Positions 36,785-44,486 of a stretch of 52,763 nucleotides of DNA are shown in pieces. Position 1 is the first letter of the stretch. Each line of letters starts with the position of its first letter. Source of the DNA: Clostridia bacterium (GTDB lineage Bacteria; Bacillota; Clostridia; Oscillospirales; Acutalibacteraceae); the NCBI GenBank assembly GCA_024404095.1, contig JAKSQO010000017.1, positions 1 through 52,763 of the forward strand. The letters run 5' to 3'. The notes under the pieces were generated by a model. It saw only the letters and a list, made by a program, of their open reading frames with translations, made no database searches and had not been told where the DNA came from. A program made the position numbers and the translations under genes.

Positions 36785-37974
36785 GCAAGCGCAAGTTTAT
36801 AGTTAAATCAAACGTACTCGACATTGCAAACTTTGCAAAAATGATTCCGACAAGAAAAGCGAAGCTCGAAAATGGCTCAGCCGCTCCTGTCCCCAAGACA
36901 TATCCTATCAACGAGCTTGCAAAGCTCAATCATCCGGGTAAAATAGCTCTTGTTATTGACGATATCATCGTTCACTCAGATGATGTAAAGAGCTTCATTT
37001 TTAAATCGGCAGACGGCAAAAAGCTCGCTCCGTTCCGTGCTGGTCAGTATCTTACACTTCAGCTTAAAATCGGAAACAGCATTGTAACAAGACCTTACTC
37101 TATCGCTTCAACTCCCAACAACGCAAGAGAGGGCTTCTACAATCTCACAATCAAGCGTGTTCCCGACGGCTTTGTTTCGGGTTACATTCTTGATAACTTC
37201 AAGGTAGGCGATGAAATCACCGCCTATTCTCCCGAGGGTACATTCGTTTACGAGCCTATCCGTGACGCAAAAACAGTTGTCGGCATTGCAGGCGGCAGCG
37301 GTATCACACCGTTTCTTTCACTCGCAGGCTCAATAGCTGACGGCACCTGTGAAGCAAACCTTGTTCTTCTTTACGGTGCACGAACAGTCAACGACCTTGT
37401 TTTCAAGAAGGAGCTTGACGAGCTTAACAAGAACGATAAGATTACAGTTGTATATGTTCTTTCAGACGCTAAGACACGCGGCTATGAAAAAGGCTTCATT
37501 GACGCTGAGCTTATCAAAAAGTATGCTCCTGCTGATGAGGCTTACAGCATTTTCCTCTGCGGTCCGAAGGCTATGTACGAATTTGCAGGCAAGGAAATCG
37601 AAAAGCTCGGTATCCGCAAAAAGTTTGTTCGTTTTGAGCTGTTCTCATCTGCTTCAAAGGCAAATCAGATTCCCGGCTTCCCGATGGAGAAAGAGGGTCT
37701 CAGCTTTAAAATGACTGTCGTCCGCTACGGTACAGAAACAGTTGTTGACTGTCTTTCAAACGAGAGTATTCTTGTTGCTCTCGAGAGAGCCGGCATTGAG
37801 GCTCCTGCACGCTGCCGAAGCGGTGAATGCGGCTTCTGCCGTTCAAAGCTCCTTGGCGGTGAAGTGTTCATTCCGAGCAACACAGACGGCAGACGTATTG
37901 CCGATATCAAGTTCGGCTACATACACCCCTGCTCAACTTATCCGATGTCTGACATCACAATCAGAGTTGACTGA
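36781..37974 (+). CDS. FAD/NAD(P)H reductase with C-terminal 2Fe-2S ferredoxin domain
   Basis: 397 aa. After a 50-aa N-terminal extension comes a ferredoxin-NADP reductase fold: FAD motif TRPYSIASTP (about residue 105), nucleotide motif GIAGGSGITPFLSLAG (about 165), LYGART and LCGPKAMYEFAG. The last 90 aa are a plant-type ferredoxin with CRSGECGFC and a final Cys in HPCSTYP. Such proteins pass electrons from NAD(P)H through FAD to the iron-sulfur cluster and on to a partner. The partner is almost certainly the flavoprotein encoded immediately upstream, whose stop it overlaps. Related to oxygenase reductases, though no oxygenase is present. Confidence 0.9.
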   Translation: MSKRKFIVKSNVLDIANFAKMIPTRKAKLENGSAAPVPKTYPINELAKLNHPGKIALVIDDIIVHSDDVKSFIFKSADGKKLAPFRAGQYLTLQLKIGNSIVTRPYSIASTPNNAREGFYNLTIKRVPDGFVSGYILDNFKVGDEITAYSPEGTFVYEPIRDAKTVVGIAGGSGITPFLSLAGSIADGTCEANLVLLYGARTVNDLVFKKELDELNKNDKITVVYVLSDAKTRGYEKGFIDAELIKKYAPADEAYSIFLCGPKAMYEFAGKEIEKLGIRKKFVRFELFSSASKANQIPGFPMEKEGLSFKMTVVRYGTETVVDCLSNESILVALERAGIEAPARCRSGECGFCRSKLLGGEVFIPSNTDGRRIADIKFGYIHPCSTYPMSDITIRVD

Positions 37975-37986
37975 CAATAAAAAATC

Positions 37987-38015
37987 AAGGCGGAGTTGAA
38001 AAACTTCGCCTTTTT
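37987..38015 (+). terminator. Terminator after the reductase gene
   Basis: AAGGCGGAGTT / AACTTCGCCTT pair with one mismatch around a GAAA loop, then TTT. Confidence 0.85.
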
Positions 38016-38019
38016 CTTA

Positions 38020-38048
38020 TGGACTAATACAATTAAATAGTGTATAAT
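38020..38048 (+). promoter_or_regulatory. Promoter of metallophosphoesterase 3
   Basis: TGGACT (38020-38025), 17-bp spacer, perfect TATAAT (38043-38048); start codon 25 bp later. Confidence 0.6.
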
Positions 38049-38072
38049 AGACAAACGAAAGGCTGTGATAAA

Positions 38073-39026
38073 ATGAGCAGAATCAAACCGCTATATGACG
38101 GAATAAAGCTGAATGCCGCTATAACAAGCGACAATCATATTGACATAAACGCAAAGGATAATAAGCGCAGAATAAAAACAATTCAGAAAACGCTTAAGGA
38201 CGTTCAGAACAGCGAATATCCTGTGGACGCTTATATAACCGTCGGTGATACAACATCACGCGGAATTACCGAAAACTGGGAAATAGTAAAAGAATGCTTT
38301 AAAGGTTTCAAGCCTGCTAAAAAAATCATTTTCACAATCGGCAATCATGATTCATGGGATAAAGGCGGATATAAAGGTTACAGCAATTCGATAGGTAATT
38401 TTTATAAATACAGCAAGGAAATCTGTTCAAATGAAATTGACAAGCCTTATTTTTCCCGGGAAATAAACGGTTATCATTTCATTTTTCTCGGCAGCACGGA
38501 AGTGCCGTTTGATGAGGATTGTGCCGCATTGGGTGACGAGCAGATAGGATGGCTGAAAACGAAGCTTGACGAAGCTCAGAAGAGCAAAAAGCCGATTTTT
38601 GTTTTCTGCCATCAGAGCATCAACAACAACCACGGACTTCCCCGTACATGGGATGACCACGAACAGGATTGGGCACCCGAAATCGGCGGTATCGGCGGTG
38701 AATCCGATAAAGTTAAGGAAATAATAGTAAATTATCAAAACGTGTACTATTTCAGCGGTCATTCTCATATGGGACTCAACGGTGAAAAGAGCCTTAAGGC
38801 TAACGGATACGCAAGCTTTGAGGAGCATGACGGAGTTAATTATATCAATCTCCCCTGTCTTACACGCTTCAATCATCACGGTGAAAATGAAAAAATCGGA
38901 TGGGGAATTATTCTTGAGGTTTATGACAATAAAGTAGTCATCAGACCGAGAAACTTCGCAAAGAAGAAAATGAACAGGAAAATCATTATCAAAGACGGCA
39001 AACCGTATCTTGAAAACACGATATAA
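38073..39026 (+). CDS. Cytoplasmic metallophosphoesterase (copy 3)
   Basis: 317 aa, no signal or membrane segment. Metal-binding motifs: TSDNHID (DNH instead of the usual DxH), TVGDTTSRG, IGNHDSWD, FCHQSINNNH and FSGHSHMGLNG. It belongs to the calcineurin-like superfamily and may be a nucleotide or phospholipid phosphodiesterase; the substrate is unknown. The frame is open further upstream, but ATG at 38073 follows GAAAGGCTG and the promoter. Unlike copies 1 and 2 it should act inside the cell. Confidence 0.85.
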   Translation: MSRIKPLYDGIKLNAAITSDNHIDINAKDNKRRIKTIQKTLKDVQNSEYPVDAYITVGDTTSRGITENWEIVKECFKGFKPAKKIIFTIGNHDSWDKGGYKGYSNSIGNFYKYSKEICSNEIDKPYFSREINGYHFIFLGSTEVPFDEDCAALGDEQIGWLKTKLDEAQKSKKPIFVFCHQSINNNHGLPRTWDDHEQDWAPEIGGIGGESDKVKEIIVNYQNVYYFSGHSHMGLNGEKSLKANGYASFEEHDGVNYINLPCLTRFNHHGENEKIGWGIILEVYDNKVVIRPRNFAKKKMNRKIIIKDGKPYLENTI

Positions 39027-39206
39027 TCAGACTGCCGAGAAAGTCTCAGAGACAAGGAACCGCCGTTTGTAGGCGTATATTGATACGGTAAAACGGCGGT
39101 GACGCAGTAAGAAAAATGAGCGGAGTTCCATAAAAACTCCGCTCTATTATTTTTCGATCTGTGGCTTTATCGTCAGTCTGAAAGCAGCCAAACGGCTGCT
39201 TTTTCT
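39027..39206. other. Gene-free 180 bp with several hairpins
   Basis: In order: a GTCTC-A-GAGAC palindrome (39043-39053); a 9-bp stem CCGCCGTTT / AAACGGCGG (39060-39068 and 39091-39099) with a 22-nt loop; a stem GAGCGGAGT / ACTCCGCTC (39118-39144) followed by TATTATTTTT, which looks like a terminator; and a second terminator (39181-39205) for the convergent gene. The first part may be a small structured RNA or an interspersed repeat. Confidence 0.5.
39181..39205. terminator. Terminator for the exported protein gene
   Basis: AAAGCAGCC / GGCTGCTTT is a perfect 9-bp stem around AAAC with T-rich flanks, directly at the 3' end of the minus-strand gene at 39207. Confidence 0.75.
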
Positions 39207-40256
39207 TTATTCAAATATACATATATAAGGTGTCCTGATTCGTACATACGAAAACTTATTCGCACCTGACTCAAATATACCTGCAACCTTACCGTTGTAA
39301 AAGTCAATACCCTCCGACATAGGCGGAATTTTTATCATCTGAACGGCATTTTTCTCAATTATATAGAAAAGCGGAACATCGTTTCCGTTCAGATTAAACT
39401 TTTTATCCGACTGAGTGAGATTGTAATATCTGAGCCTCGAAGCATTGCTTACCGTACCCGACGAGCTTGTGACAAAGGTTTCTCCGTCATAGGCAATGCC
39501 CTGAACCGAGTTCGGCATTGAAATCACCATATACGGAACAGCCTTGCCGTCCTCAAATACCTTATCCATATCGCTGAGGTCAAACTGCTCGCACATTGCA
39601 TAGTGGCGCTTTGCTTTCGGAGCAAATATTCTCTGCTCCTTCGGTGTATCGTACTTTCCGCTGAATGTGAACTGATAGAACTGACCGACAAACAGATAAT
39701 TGCCGTAAGCGCAAAGATATGATGCCTGCATATCGGTATTGAGCGTGCCGCAGAACTGCACACAGCCATAGTCCTCTGCGTTGATAACAGCGTCAAACTT
39801 AAGCCGTCTTACGGTTTTGCCCGATGAAATCAGAAGCGAGTCACCTATATCCGCAACGCCGCCGACGTGTGCGAGACAAGGAGTAAGGTCTGCGTATTGA
39901 AGCTTCACTGTTTTAACTCTTTCACCTGTTTCGGGATTGATAAGAGCGAGGATTGAATTTTCATCCCCTGTACTGTAATATGTCACGGCAAAAAGATTCA
40001 TAGAATCAATATAACAGAAGCCCTGCGGAACATAGTCCCCGTCAAGCTCAGGAATATCACAGACCGGATGACTGTTCGGATATCTGCTTTTAAGGCTGAA
40101 GAGGTTTACAAAGCTTTTCAGCAGTTCGCCGATTCCGTCAACAACTCTTATTACTCCCGGTACTGTCCTCGGATAATCGCTTTTTGCAGAAGCGTTCACG
40201 CTTGCACAGAACAGCAGACAGATACACAAAACTATACTGATTATTGTTTTTGTCAT
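39207..40256 (-). CDS. Exported protein with propeller-like repeats, unknown function
   Basis: About 349 aa. Signal peptide MTKTIISIVLCICLLFCASVNASA, then a mature region with repeated strands around YVPQGFCYIDSMNLFAVTYYS, GVADIGDSLLISSGK, GNYLFVGQFYQF, GIAYDGETFVTSSSG and EGIDFYNGKVAGIFES, suggesting a 5- to 7-bladed propeller. No catalytic motif is recognised. Its layout (exported, DG/NG-turn blades, QG near the start of blade 1) resembles the protein at 25115-25966. The start could also be ATG at 40271. Transcribed alone toward a strong terminator. Confidence 0.75.
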   Translation of the reverse strand: MTKTIISIVLCICLLFCASVNASAKSDYPRTVPGVIRVVDGIGELLKSFVNLFSLKSRYPNSHPVCDIPELDGDYVPQGFCYIDSMNLFAVTYYSTGDENSILALINPETGERVKTVKLQYADLTPCLAHVGGVADIGDSLLISSGKTVRRLKFDAVINAEDYGCVQFCGTLNTDMQASYLCAYGNYLFVGQFYQFTFSGKYDTPKEQRIFAPKAKRHYAMCEQFDLSDMDKVFEDGKAVPYMVISMPNSVQGIAYDGETFVTSSSGTVSNASRLRYYNLTQSDKKFNLNGNDVPLFYIIEKNAVQMIKIPPMSEGIDFYNGKVAGIFESGANKFSYVRIRTPYICIFE

Positions 40257-40400
40257 AGTAACACATCCCATGATTTTTTAAAATTATATCACAAATCAGA
40301 ACAAAGTAAATGTTTTATTACAATTAAGTTTTTGACTATTGCTAAATTTTTCTGATGTGTTATAATACAAAACTGAGATTTAATAAAAGAGGTCAATATT

Positions 40401-41759
40401 TTGGATAAAAACAAATTTGAAATAGATATGTGTAACGGACCGCTTATGCCCAAGCTGATATCTTTTTCCGTTCCGCTGATGTTTTCGGGAATCTTGCAGT
40501 TGCTGTTCAACGCGGTTGATCTGGTGGTTGTCGGCAGATTCGCAGGCAGCGATTGCCTTGCAGCTGTCGGCTCAACAACTGCGCTGATAAACATCTTCAT
40601 AACTTTTTTTATCGGGTTGTCACTCGGAACAAATGTTATGGCAGCACGGTATTATGCCGCGGAAGAGCATGATAAAATGAGCAATACTGTCCACACATCA
40701 ATTACAATGGCTCTGATTTCGGGTGTATTTATACTTGCTGTCGGTCAAATTTTTGCAAAGCCCGCCCTTGAGCTTATGGACACTCCCGATGAAATAATCG
40801 GAATGTCAGTTCAATATATGCGCATTTATTTTTTAGGCACGCCTTTTTTTATGCTTTATAACTTCGGCGCCTCAATACTTCGCGCAGTAGGCGATACAAA
40901 ACGTCCGATGATTTTCCTTATTATTGCAGGAATTATCAATGCAGGGCTTAATGTTTTTCTTGTTGTCCGCTTTCATCTGGATGTTGCCGGTGTTGCAATC
41001 GCAACAATCTTTTCTCAGATGATATCCTGTGTTCTCGTCATTATTGTACTTTTGAACAGTCCTCTTGCTTACAGGCTGAACTTTTCAAAGTTAAAAATTC
41101 ACAGAGAACTTCTTACAAGCATTCTTAAAATCGGTATTCCCGCAGGACTTCAGAGTACAGTTATCAACATTTCAAATGCTATGCTTCAATCCTCAGTTAA
41201 TTCCTTCGGGCAGTATGCAATGGCGGGATACACAGCAGCAAACAATATTTTCGGTTTTCTTTACACCTCAGCCAACTCCGTTACACAGGGCTGTATGTGC
41301 TTCACAAGTCAGAATCTTGGTGCAAAACAATACGGCAGAATGAAAAAGGTTCTGTTCAACTGCCTTATCATCGAAACAGTTGTCTGCCTTGCATTAGGCT
41401 CGATTGCATACTTCTTCGGTGATAAGATTCTCGGCATTTATACCTCATCCGACGTTGTTATTGACTACGGTCTTAAGGTGCTCAGCCTTACCACCCTTTC
41501 ATATTTCCTCTGCGGTTATATGGACTGCATTCCGGGTGCGCTACGAGGAATGGGACATTCGACAGTACCTATGATTCTTTCAATTATAGGTACCGTCGGA
41601 ATAAGAATCATCTGGATTTACGGACTTTTCCCGACGCAAAGAGATATAACATTCCTCTTCATCTCCTACCCTGCATCGTGGATTGCAACAATAATAATGC
41701 AGTCGATATGCTACATAATTATTTATAAAAAGAAGTTCAGCAAAAAAGCCATAGCATAG
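40401..41759 (+). CDS. MATE-family multidrug efflux transporter
   Basis: 452 aa with twelve predicted helices in two homologous halves: NGPLMPKLISFSVPLMFSGILQ opens half 1, and HRELLTSILKIGIPAGLQSTVI opens half 2. It matches the MATE/DinF superfamily, which exports cationic drugs or metabolites in exchange for Na+ or H+. The start codon is TTG at 40401, preceded by AAAGAGG at good spacing; no in-frame ATG fits better. A promoter-like TTGCTA-N16-TATAAT lies upstream (40334-40361 region). The specific cargo is unknown. Confidence 0.92.
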   Translation: MDKNKFEIDMCNGPLMPKLISFSVPLMFSGILQLLFNAVDLVVVGRFAGSDCLAAVGSTTALINIFITFFIGLSLGTNVMAARYYAAEEHDKMSNTVHTSITMALISGVFILAVGQIFAKPALELMDTPDEIIGMSVQYMRIYFLGTPFFMLYNFGASILRAVGDTKRPMIFLIIAGIINAGLNVFLVVRFHLDVAGVAIATIFSQMISCVLVIIVLLNSPLAYRLNFSKLKIHRELLTSILKIGIPAGLQSTVINISNAMLQSSVNSFGQYAMAGYTAANNIFGFLYTSANSVTQGCMCFTSQNLGAKQYGRMKKVLFNCLIIETVVCLALGSIAYFFGDKILGIYTSSDVVIDYGLKVLSLTTLSYFLCGYMDCIPGALRGMGHSTVPMILSIIGTVGIRIIWIYGLFPTQRDITFLFISYPASWIATIIMQSICYIIIYKKKFSKKAIA

Positions 41760-41763
41760 ATTA

Positions 41764-41797
41764 AACCCACTCTCCGCAAAGGAAAGTGGGTTAATTT
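41764..41797. terminator. Terminator between MATE gene and lipoprotein gene
   Basis: AACCCACT / AGTGGGTT 8-bp stem plus an inner TCC/GGA pair, followed by TAATTTTATT; the convergent genes end on both sides. Confidence 0.75.
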
Positions 41798-42240
41798 TAT
41801 TCGTTCCAAAATTTATAATCGAGACTGTCTATATATTTGGGTACTGAAATTTCTTTACCTTTTGTGTCCACAGCTCTCAGGAAGTTTGGCTGATTCATAA
41901 GAGTTGTAACAATATAGTGCTCCAAAAGGAAGTTTTCTTCATCATCACCGACAAGGGTAAAAAATCGTGTATCCTTTTGTGCAACACCATCCTGAACAAG
42001 ATATCCGATACACTTATCAATATCTTTCTGTTTAAGAGTTTTGCCAAGCGTTCCGTAAGGCATATAAGTTCTTCCGTTATATGTAATAGTTATATACCCC
42101 GCATCATCATCGTTGGCATCTATGTATTCCCCTGTTTCAAATGCAAGAGCGTCAGACGGAAGTTCACTATAGTTAATCCGACCGCACCCGCAAAGAAACA
42201 AAAAGCAAATAACCATCAGTACAGCAATAATCTTTTTCAT
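41797..42240 (-). CDS. Small lipoprotein, unknown function
   Basis: 147 aa. Lipoprotein signal MKKIIAVLMVICFLFLCGC with cysteine +1 at residue 19. The mature part contains GYITITYNGRTYMPYGTLG, a short beta-rich region, and a C-terminal DYKFWNE. No family recognised. Membrane-surface location is predicted. It is the last ordinary gene before the repeat/IS/element junction. Confidence 0.75.
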   Translation of the reverse strand: MKKIIAVLMVICFLFLCGCGRINYSELPSDALAFETGEYIDANDDDAGYITITYNGRTYMPYGTLGKTLKQKDIDKCIGYLVQDGVAQKDTRFFTLVGDDEENFLLEHYIVTTLMNQPNFLRAVDTKGKEISVPKYIDSLDYKFWNE

Positions 42241-42261
42241 AAAATCCTCTTAAAACCTGTT

Positions 42262-42470
42262 CAAATTCCATTACATCCATAAGAAAAAAGGCATCCAAAA
42301 GGATGTCTTCTTCTGGTGACTCATCGGGGATTTTTTCGGCGTACTTCCGTACGCCTTCGCGTCGCTTCGCTCCTTGCCCACGTCGGCAAAAACAGTCCGC
42401 CGGACTGTTTTCTTCCGCAAGCTTCGCTTGCTCCCTCCTTGTTCGAATCCCATTACATCCATAAGCAAAA
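42262..42470. repeat. GC-rich interspersed repeat containing a tRNA-Lys 3' end
   Basis: A 200-bp GC-rich block bounded by two near-identical 20-bp direct repeats (CCATTACATCCATAAG core at about 42266-42284 and 42449-42466). Inside: hairpin GGCATCC/GGATGTC (42289-42306), a 23-bp copy (42307-42329) of sequence that recurs at 44357-44379 and equals the 3' end of tRNA-Lys, hairpin GGCGTAC/GTACGCC (42340-42358), and AAACAGTCC/GGACTGTTT (42389-42411). It looks like a member of a genome-wide repeat family, possibly derived from tRNA-flanking sequence. No convincing gene. Confidence 0.6.
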
Positions 42471-42499
42471 GGAGCTGTAAAAAAGTCCCATAAAAAGGC

Positions 42500-42541
42500 G
42501 AACCGCAATCTTACAAAAAATGTAGGATTGCGGTTCTTTTT
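42500..42541 (+). terminator. Terminator-like hairpin at IS left end
   Basis: GAACCGCAATC / GATTGCGGTTC, an 11-bp stem with a partly paired inner part (ACA/TGT), followed by TTTTTG. It lies upstream of the transposase and would stop outside transcription. Confidence 0.75.
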
Positions 42542-42561
42542 GTGATATAATTTTAGTAACA

Positions 42562-44136
42562 ATGAAAAATCAATCACATAATAATATTACACCATATCAA
42601 TTGAAAATGCCACTGGAAATTTCAAAAATTATAGAAATTTCTGACCCGGTATATACTTTTTGTGAAGTGATGGATCATGTTGACCTGAATAAATACCTTG
42701 CCGTTAAGGAAAGCAGGACAGGTCGTCCGAGATATGATTCCGAAAAACTTCTCAAAGTTATACTGTTTGCCTTTATGGAATATGGATACTGTTCAGTTCG
42801 GGATATAGAGAAACTCTGCAAAACAGATATTCGTTTTATGTGGATACTTGATGAAGATGACGCTCCGAGTTTCATGACGATCGACAATTTTATGAGAGAT
42901 ACACTGTCCAAATCCATTGAAGAAATATTTACCGAAATAAATACTTACATCTTTGCTGAAGAAGAAGTCGATTTGAATCATATTTATCTTGATGGAACCA
43001 AGCTGATTGCAAATGCAAACAAATATAGCTGGGTCTGGAAAAAGAGCAGTTTAAAAAACAGAGAAAAAACTTTTTTGAAAGTAACTTCCTTGCTTGAAGA
43101 GATCAATGAATTGATCGTTTACCAGGGAGTGCAGTTCGGAACCCGGGAAGAGTATGCCATTGAGTATCTTGAAGAAATTACGGAGAAATATATATCAGTG
43201 ACCGGAATCAAGCCGGAAGAAATCGTCAGAGGAAGAGGACATCATAAAACACAAGAACAAAGACTGTATGATCGACTCATCGAATATACCGAAAAACTGA
43301 AAAAATACGCCGAGCATATCCGTATTTGCGGAGAAGAAAGAAACAGTTATTCAAAAACTGATAACGATGCGACTTTTATGAGAATGAAAACAGATTACAT
43401 GGGTAACGATCAGCTTCTTCCCGGATACAATATTCAACTTGGAATATGTGATGAATATATTGCGGTCTATGACATAAAGCAGTATGCAAGTGATATGGAT
43501 TGTTTTCAGCCTTTAATGAGCAGATTTTATGATATATACGGATTTTATCCCGAATATCCTGTGGCAGATGCCGGATACGGAAGTTTTAATAATTATCTTT
43601 TTTGTGAACAGCACGGAATGAAGAAATTCATGAAATTTACAATGTACAATAAAGAAACAGAAGACAAGAAATACCATAATGATCCCTACAGAGCAGTTAA
43701 CTTTCCAATTAACGGAAACGGATATCCCATATGTCCGAACGGAAAAGAATTTCATTATCTGGCAACCAGAAAGATAAAAGGTAATCAATACGGAAGAACA
43801 GAAGAGCTCTATCAATGCGAGGATTGTAGCGATTGTCAGTTAAAACAAAACTGTCATAAATCGAAAGACAACCGCATTGTCCGATTGAATGAAGAATTAT
43901 CTGCTTTTCATGAAGAAGTGCTTTGTAATCTTAATTGTTTACATGGTGCTCTTCTTCGAATGAATAGAAGCATTCAGGCAGAGGGAGCTTTTGGTTCAAT
44001 AAAATGGAATCATGCCTATACAAGAGCCCGCAGAAGAGGACTTGATGGCATAATGTTCGAAATTTCATTGATTTGCAGCAGTTTTAATCTGCATAAATAC
44101 CACTTGAAGAAATCTGCAAAAGCAAACGCTGCATAG
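42562..44136 (+). CDS. IS1182-family transposase
   Basis: 524 aa, full length. N-terminal helix-turn-helix region (SRTGRPRYDSEKLLKVILFAFMEYGYCSVRDIE), then a DDE nuclease core: Asp in HIYLDGTKLIANAN (about residue 143), Asp in PVADAGYGSF (about 335) and Glu in QAEGAFGSIKWNHAYTRARRRG (about 475). Before the Glu is a zinc-binding knot CEDCSDCQLKQNC (about 428-440), typical of the family. The start ATG at 42562 has only a weak ribosome site, as is common for transposases. No frameshift or stop, so the copy may be active. Confidence 0.93.
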   Translation: MKNQSHNNITPYQLKMPLEISKIIEISDPVYTFCEVMDHVDLNKYLAVKESRTGRPRYDSEKLLKVILFAFMEYGYCSVRDIEKLCKTDIRFMWILDEDDAPSFMTIDNFMRDTLSKSIEEIFTEINTYIFAEEEVDLNHIYLDGTKLIANANKYSWVWKKSSLKNREKTFLKVTSLLEEINELIVYQGVQFGTREEYAIEYLEEITEKYISVTGIKPEEIVRGRGHHKTQEQRLYDRLIEYTEKLKKYAEHIRICGEERNSYSKTDNDATFMRMKTDYMGNDQLLPGYNIQLGICDEYIAVYDIKQYASDMDCFQPLMSRFYDIYGFYPEYPVADAGYGSFNNYLFCEQHGMKKFMKFTMYNKETEDKKYHNDPYRAVNFPINGNGYPICPNGKEFHYLATRKIKGNQYGRTEELYQCEDCSDCQLKQNCHKSKDNRIVRLNEELSAFHEEVLCNLNCLHGALLRMNRSIQAEGAFGSIKWNHAYTRARRRGLDGIMFEISLICSSFNLHKYHLKKSAKANAA

Positions 44137-44268
44137 TTATCGAAAAGTTTTTAATAATTGTTAATTTCCTTGGGGATACAATATCCTCAGGTTTATTTAG
44201 CTATTCCCAAAAATTACAATTTTCAGATAAAATCATTCGCAAATCAAATCCGAAAGGTAAAAAATGAC

Positions 44269-44303
44269 CGAGGTTCACTTTTTATGGTGAACCTCGATTT
44301 TTT
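44269..44303 (+). terminator. Terminator-like hairpin at IS right end
   Basis: CGAGGTTCAC / GTGAACCTCG is a 10-bp stem with an 8-nt loop, followed by ATTTTTTC. Confidence 0.8.
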
Positions 44304-44354
44304 CAGGCTGTTTTTTTACAGCCCCGATTTTTTCAGGCTGTTTTTTTACAGCCC
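44295..44354. repeat. Two tandem 30-bp units at the IS right end
   Basis: Two identical 30-bp copies (44295-44324, 44325-44354), each containing GGCTGTTTTTTTACAGCC, a mini-hairpin that includes the IS terminal sequence. The duplication gives the IS two possible right ends. Confidence 0.85.
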
Positions 44355-44359
44355 CCTTC

Positions 44360-44424
44360 TGGTGACTCATCGGGGATTCGAACCCCGGACACCTTGATTA
44401 AAAGTCAAGTGCTCTGCCAACTGA
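44360..44424 (-). pseudogene. tRNA-Lys(UUU) 3' fragment = attachment site
   Basis: A 65-nt minus-strand piece from TCAGTTGGCAGAG through the anticodon arm (CTTGA-CTTTTAA-TCAAG, anticodon TTT) and T arm to acceptor ATGAGTC and CCA. The 5' acceptor strand and first D-stem bases are missing and replaced by unrelated AT-rich DNA. The break lies beside the integrase gene, as expected when an element integrates in a tRNA gene and displaces the old 3' part. The complete tRNA should be restored at the other end of the element, right of the window. Confidence 0.88.
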
Positions 44425-44486
44425 TTTTTTTCTTATATATCAACGCTTTAAGGCGTTTATTTCTAATTTAATTATCTAATTATTAT

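Larger units (their letters stand above)
42471..44356 (+). mobile_element. IS1182-family insertion sequence
   Basis: About 1.9 kb. The ends share the inverted sequence GCTGTAAAAAA (left from 42474; right, on the opposite strand, ending near 44352), each followed inward by a strong hairpin with a T-run (42500-42541 and 44269-44303) that would block read-through. One complete transposase fills the centre. The right end is duplicated as two tandem 30-bp units. Boundaries are accurate to a few bases; no target duplication was identified. The right end abuts the tRNA-Lys fragment. Confidence 0.75.

Noticed and set aside
42173..42577. Possible 134-aa minus-strand protein over the repeat block
   Set aside because: It is translated GC-rich hairpins and a tRNA end, includes both direct repeats and the IS terminus, and has no ribosome site.
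44158..44397. 79-aa plus-strand frame at IS right end
   Set aside because: It reads through the IS terminator, tandem repeats and tRNA fragment; cannot be a real gene.
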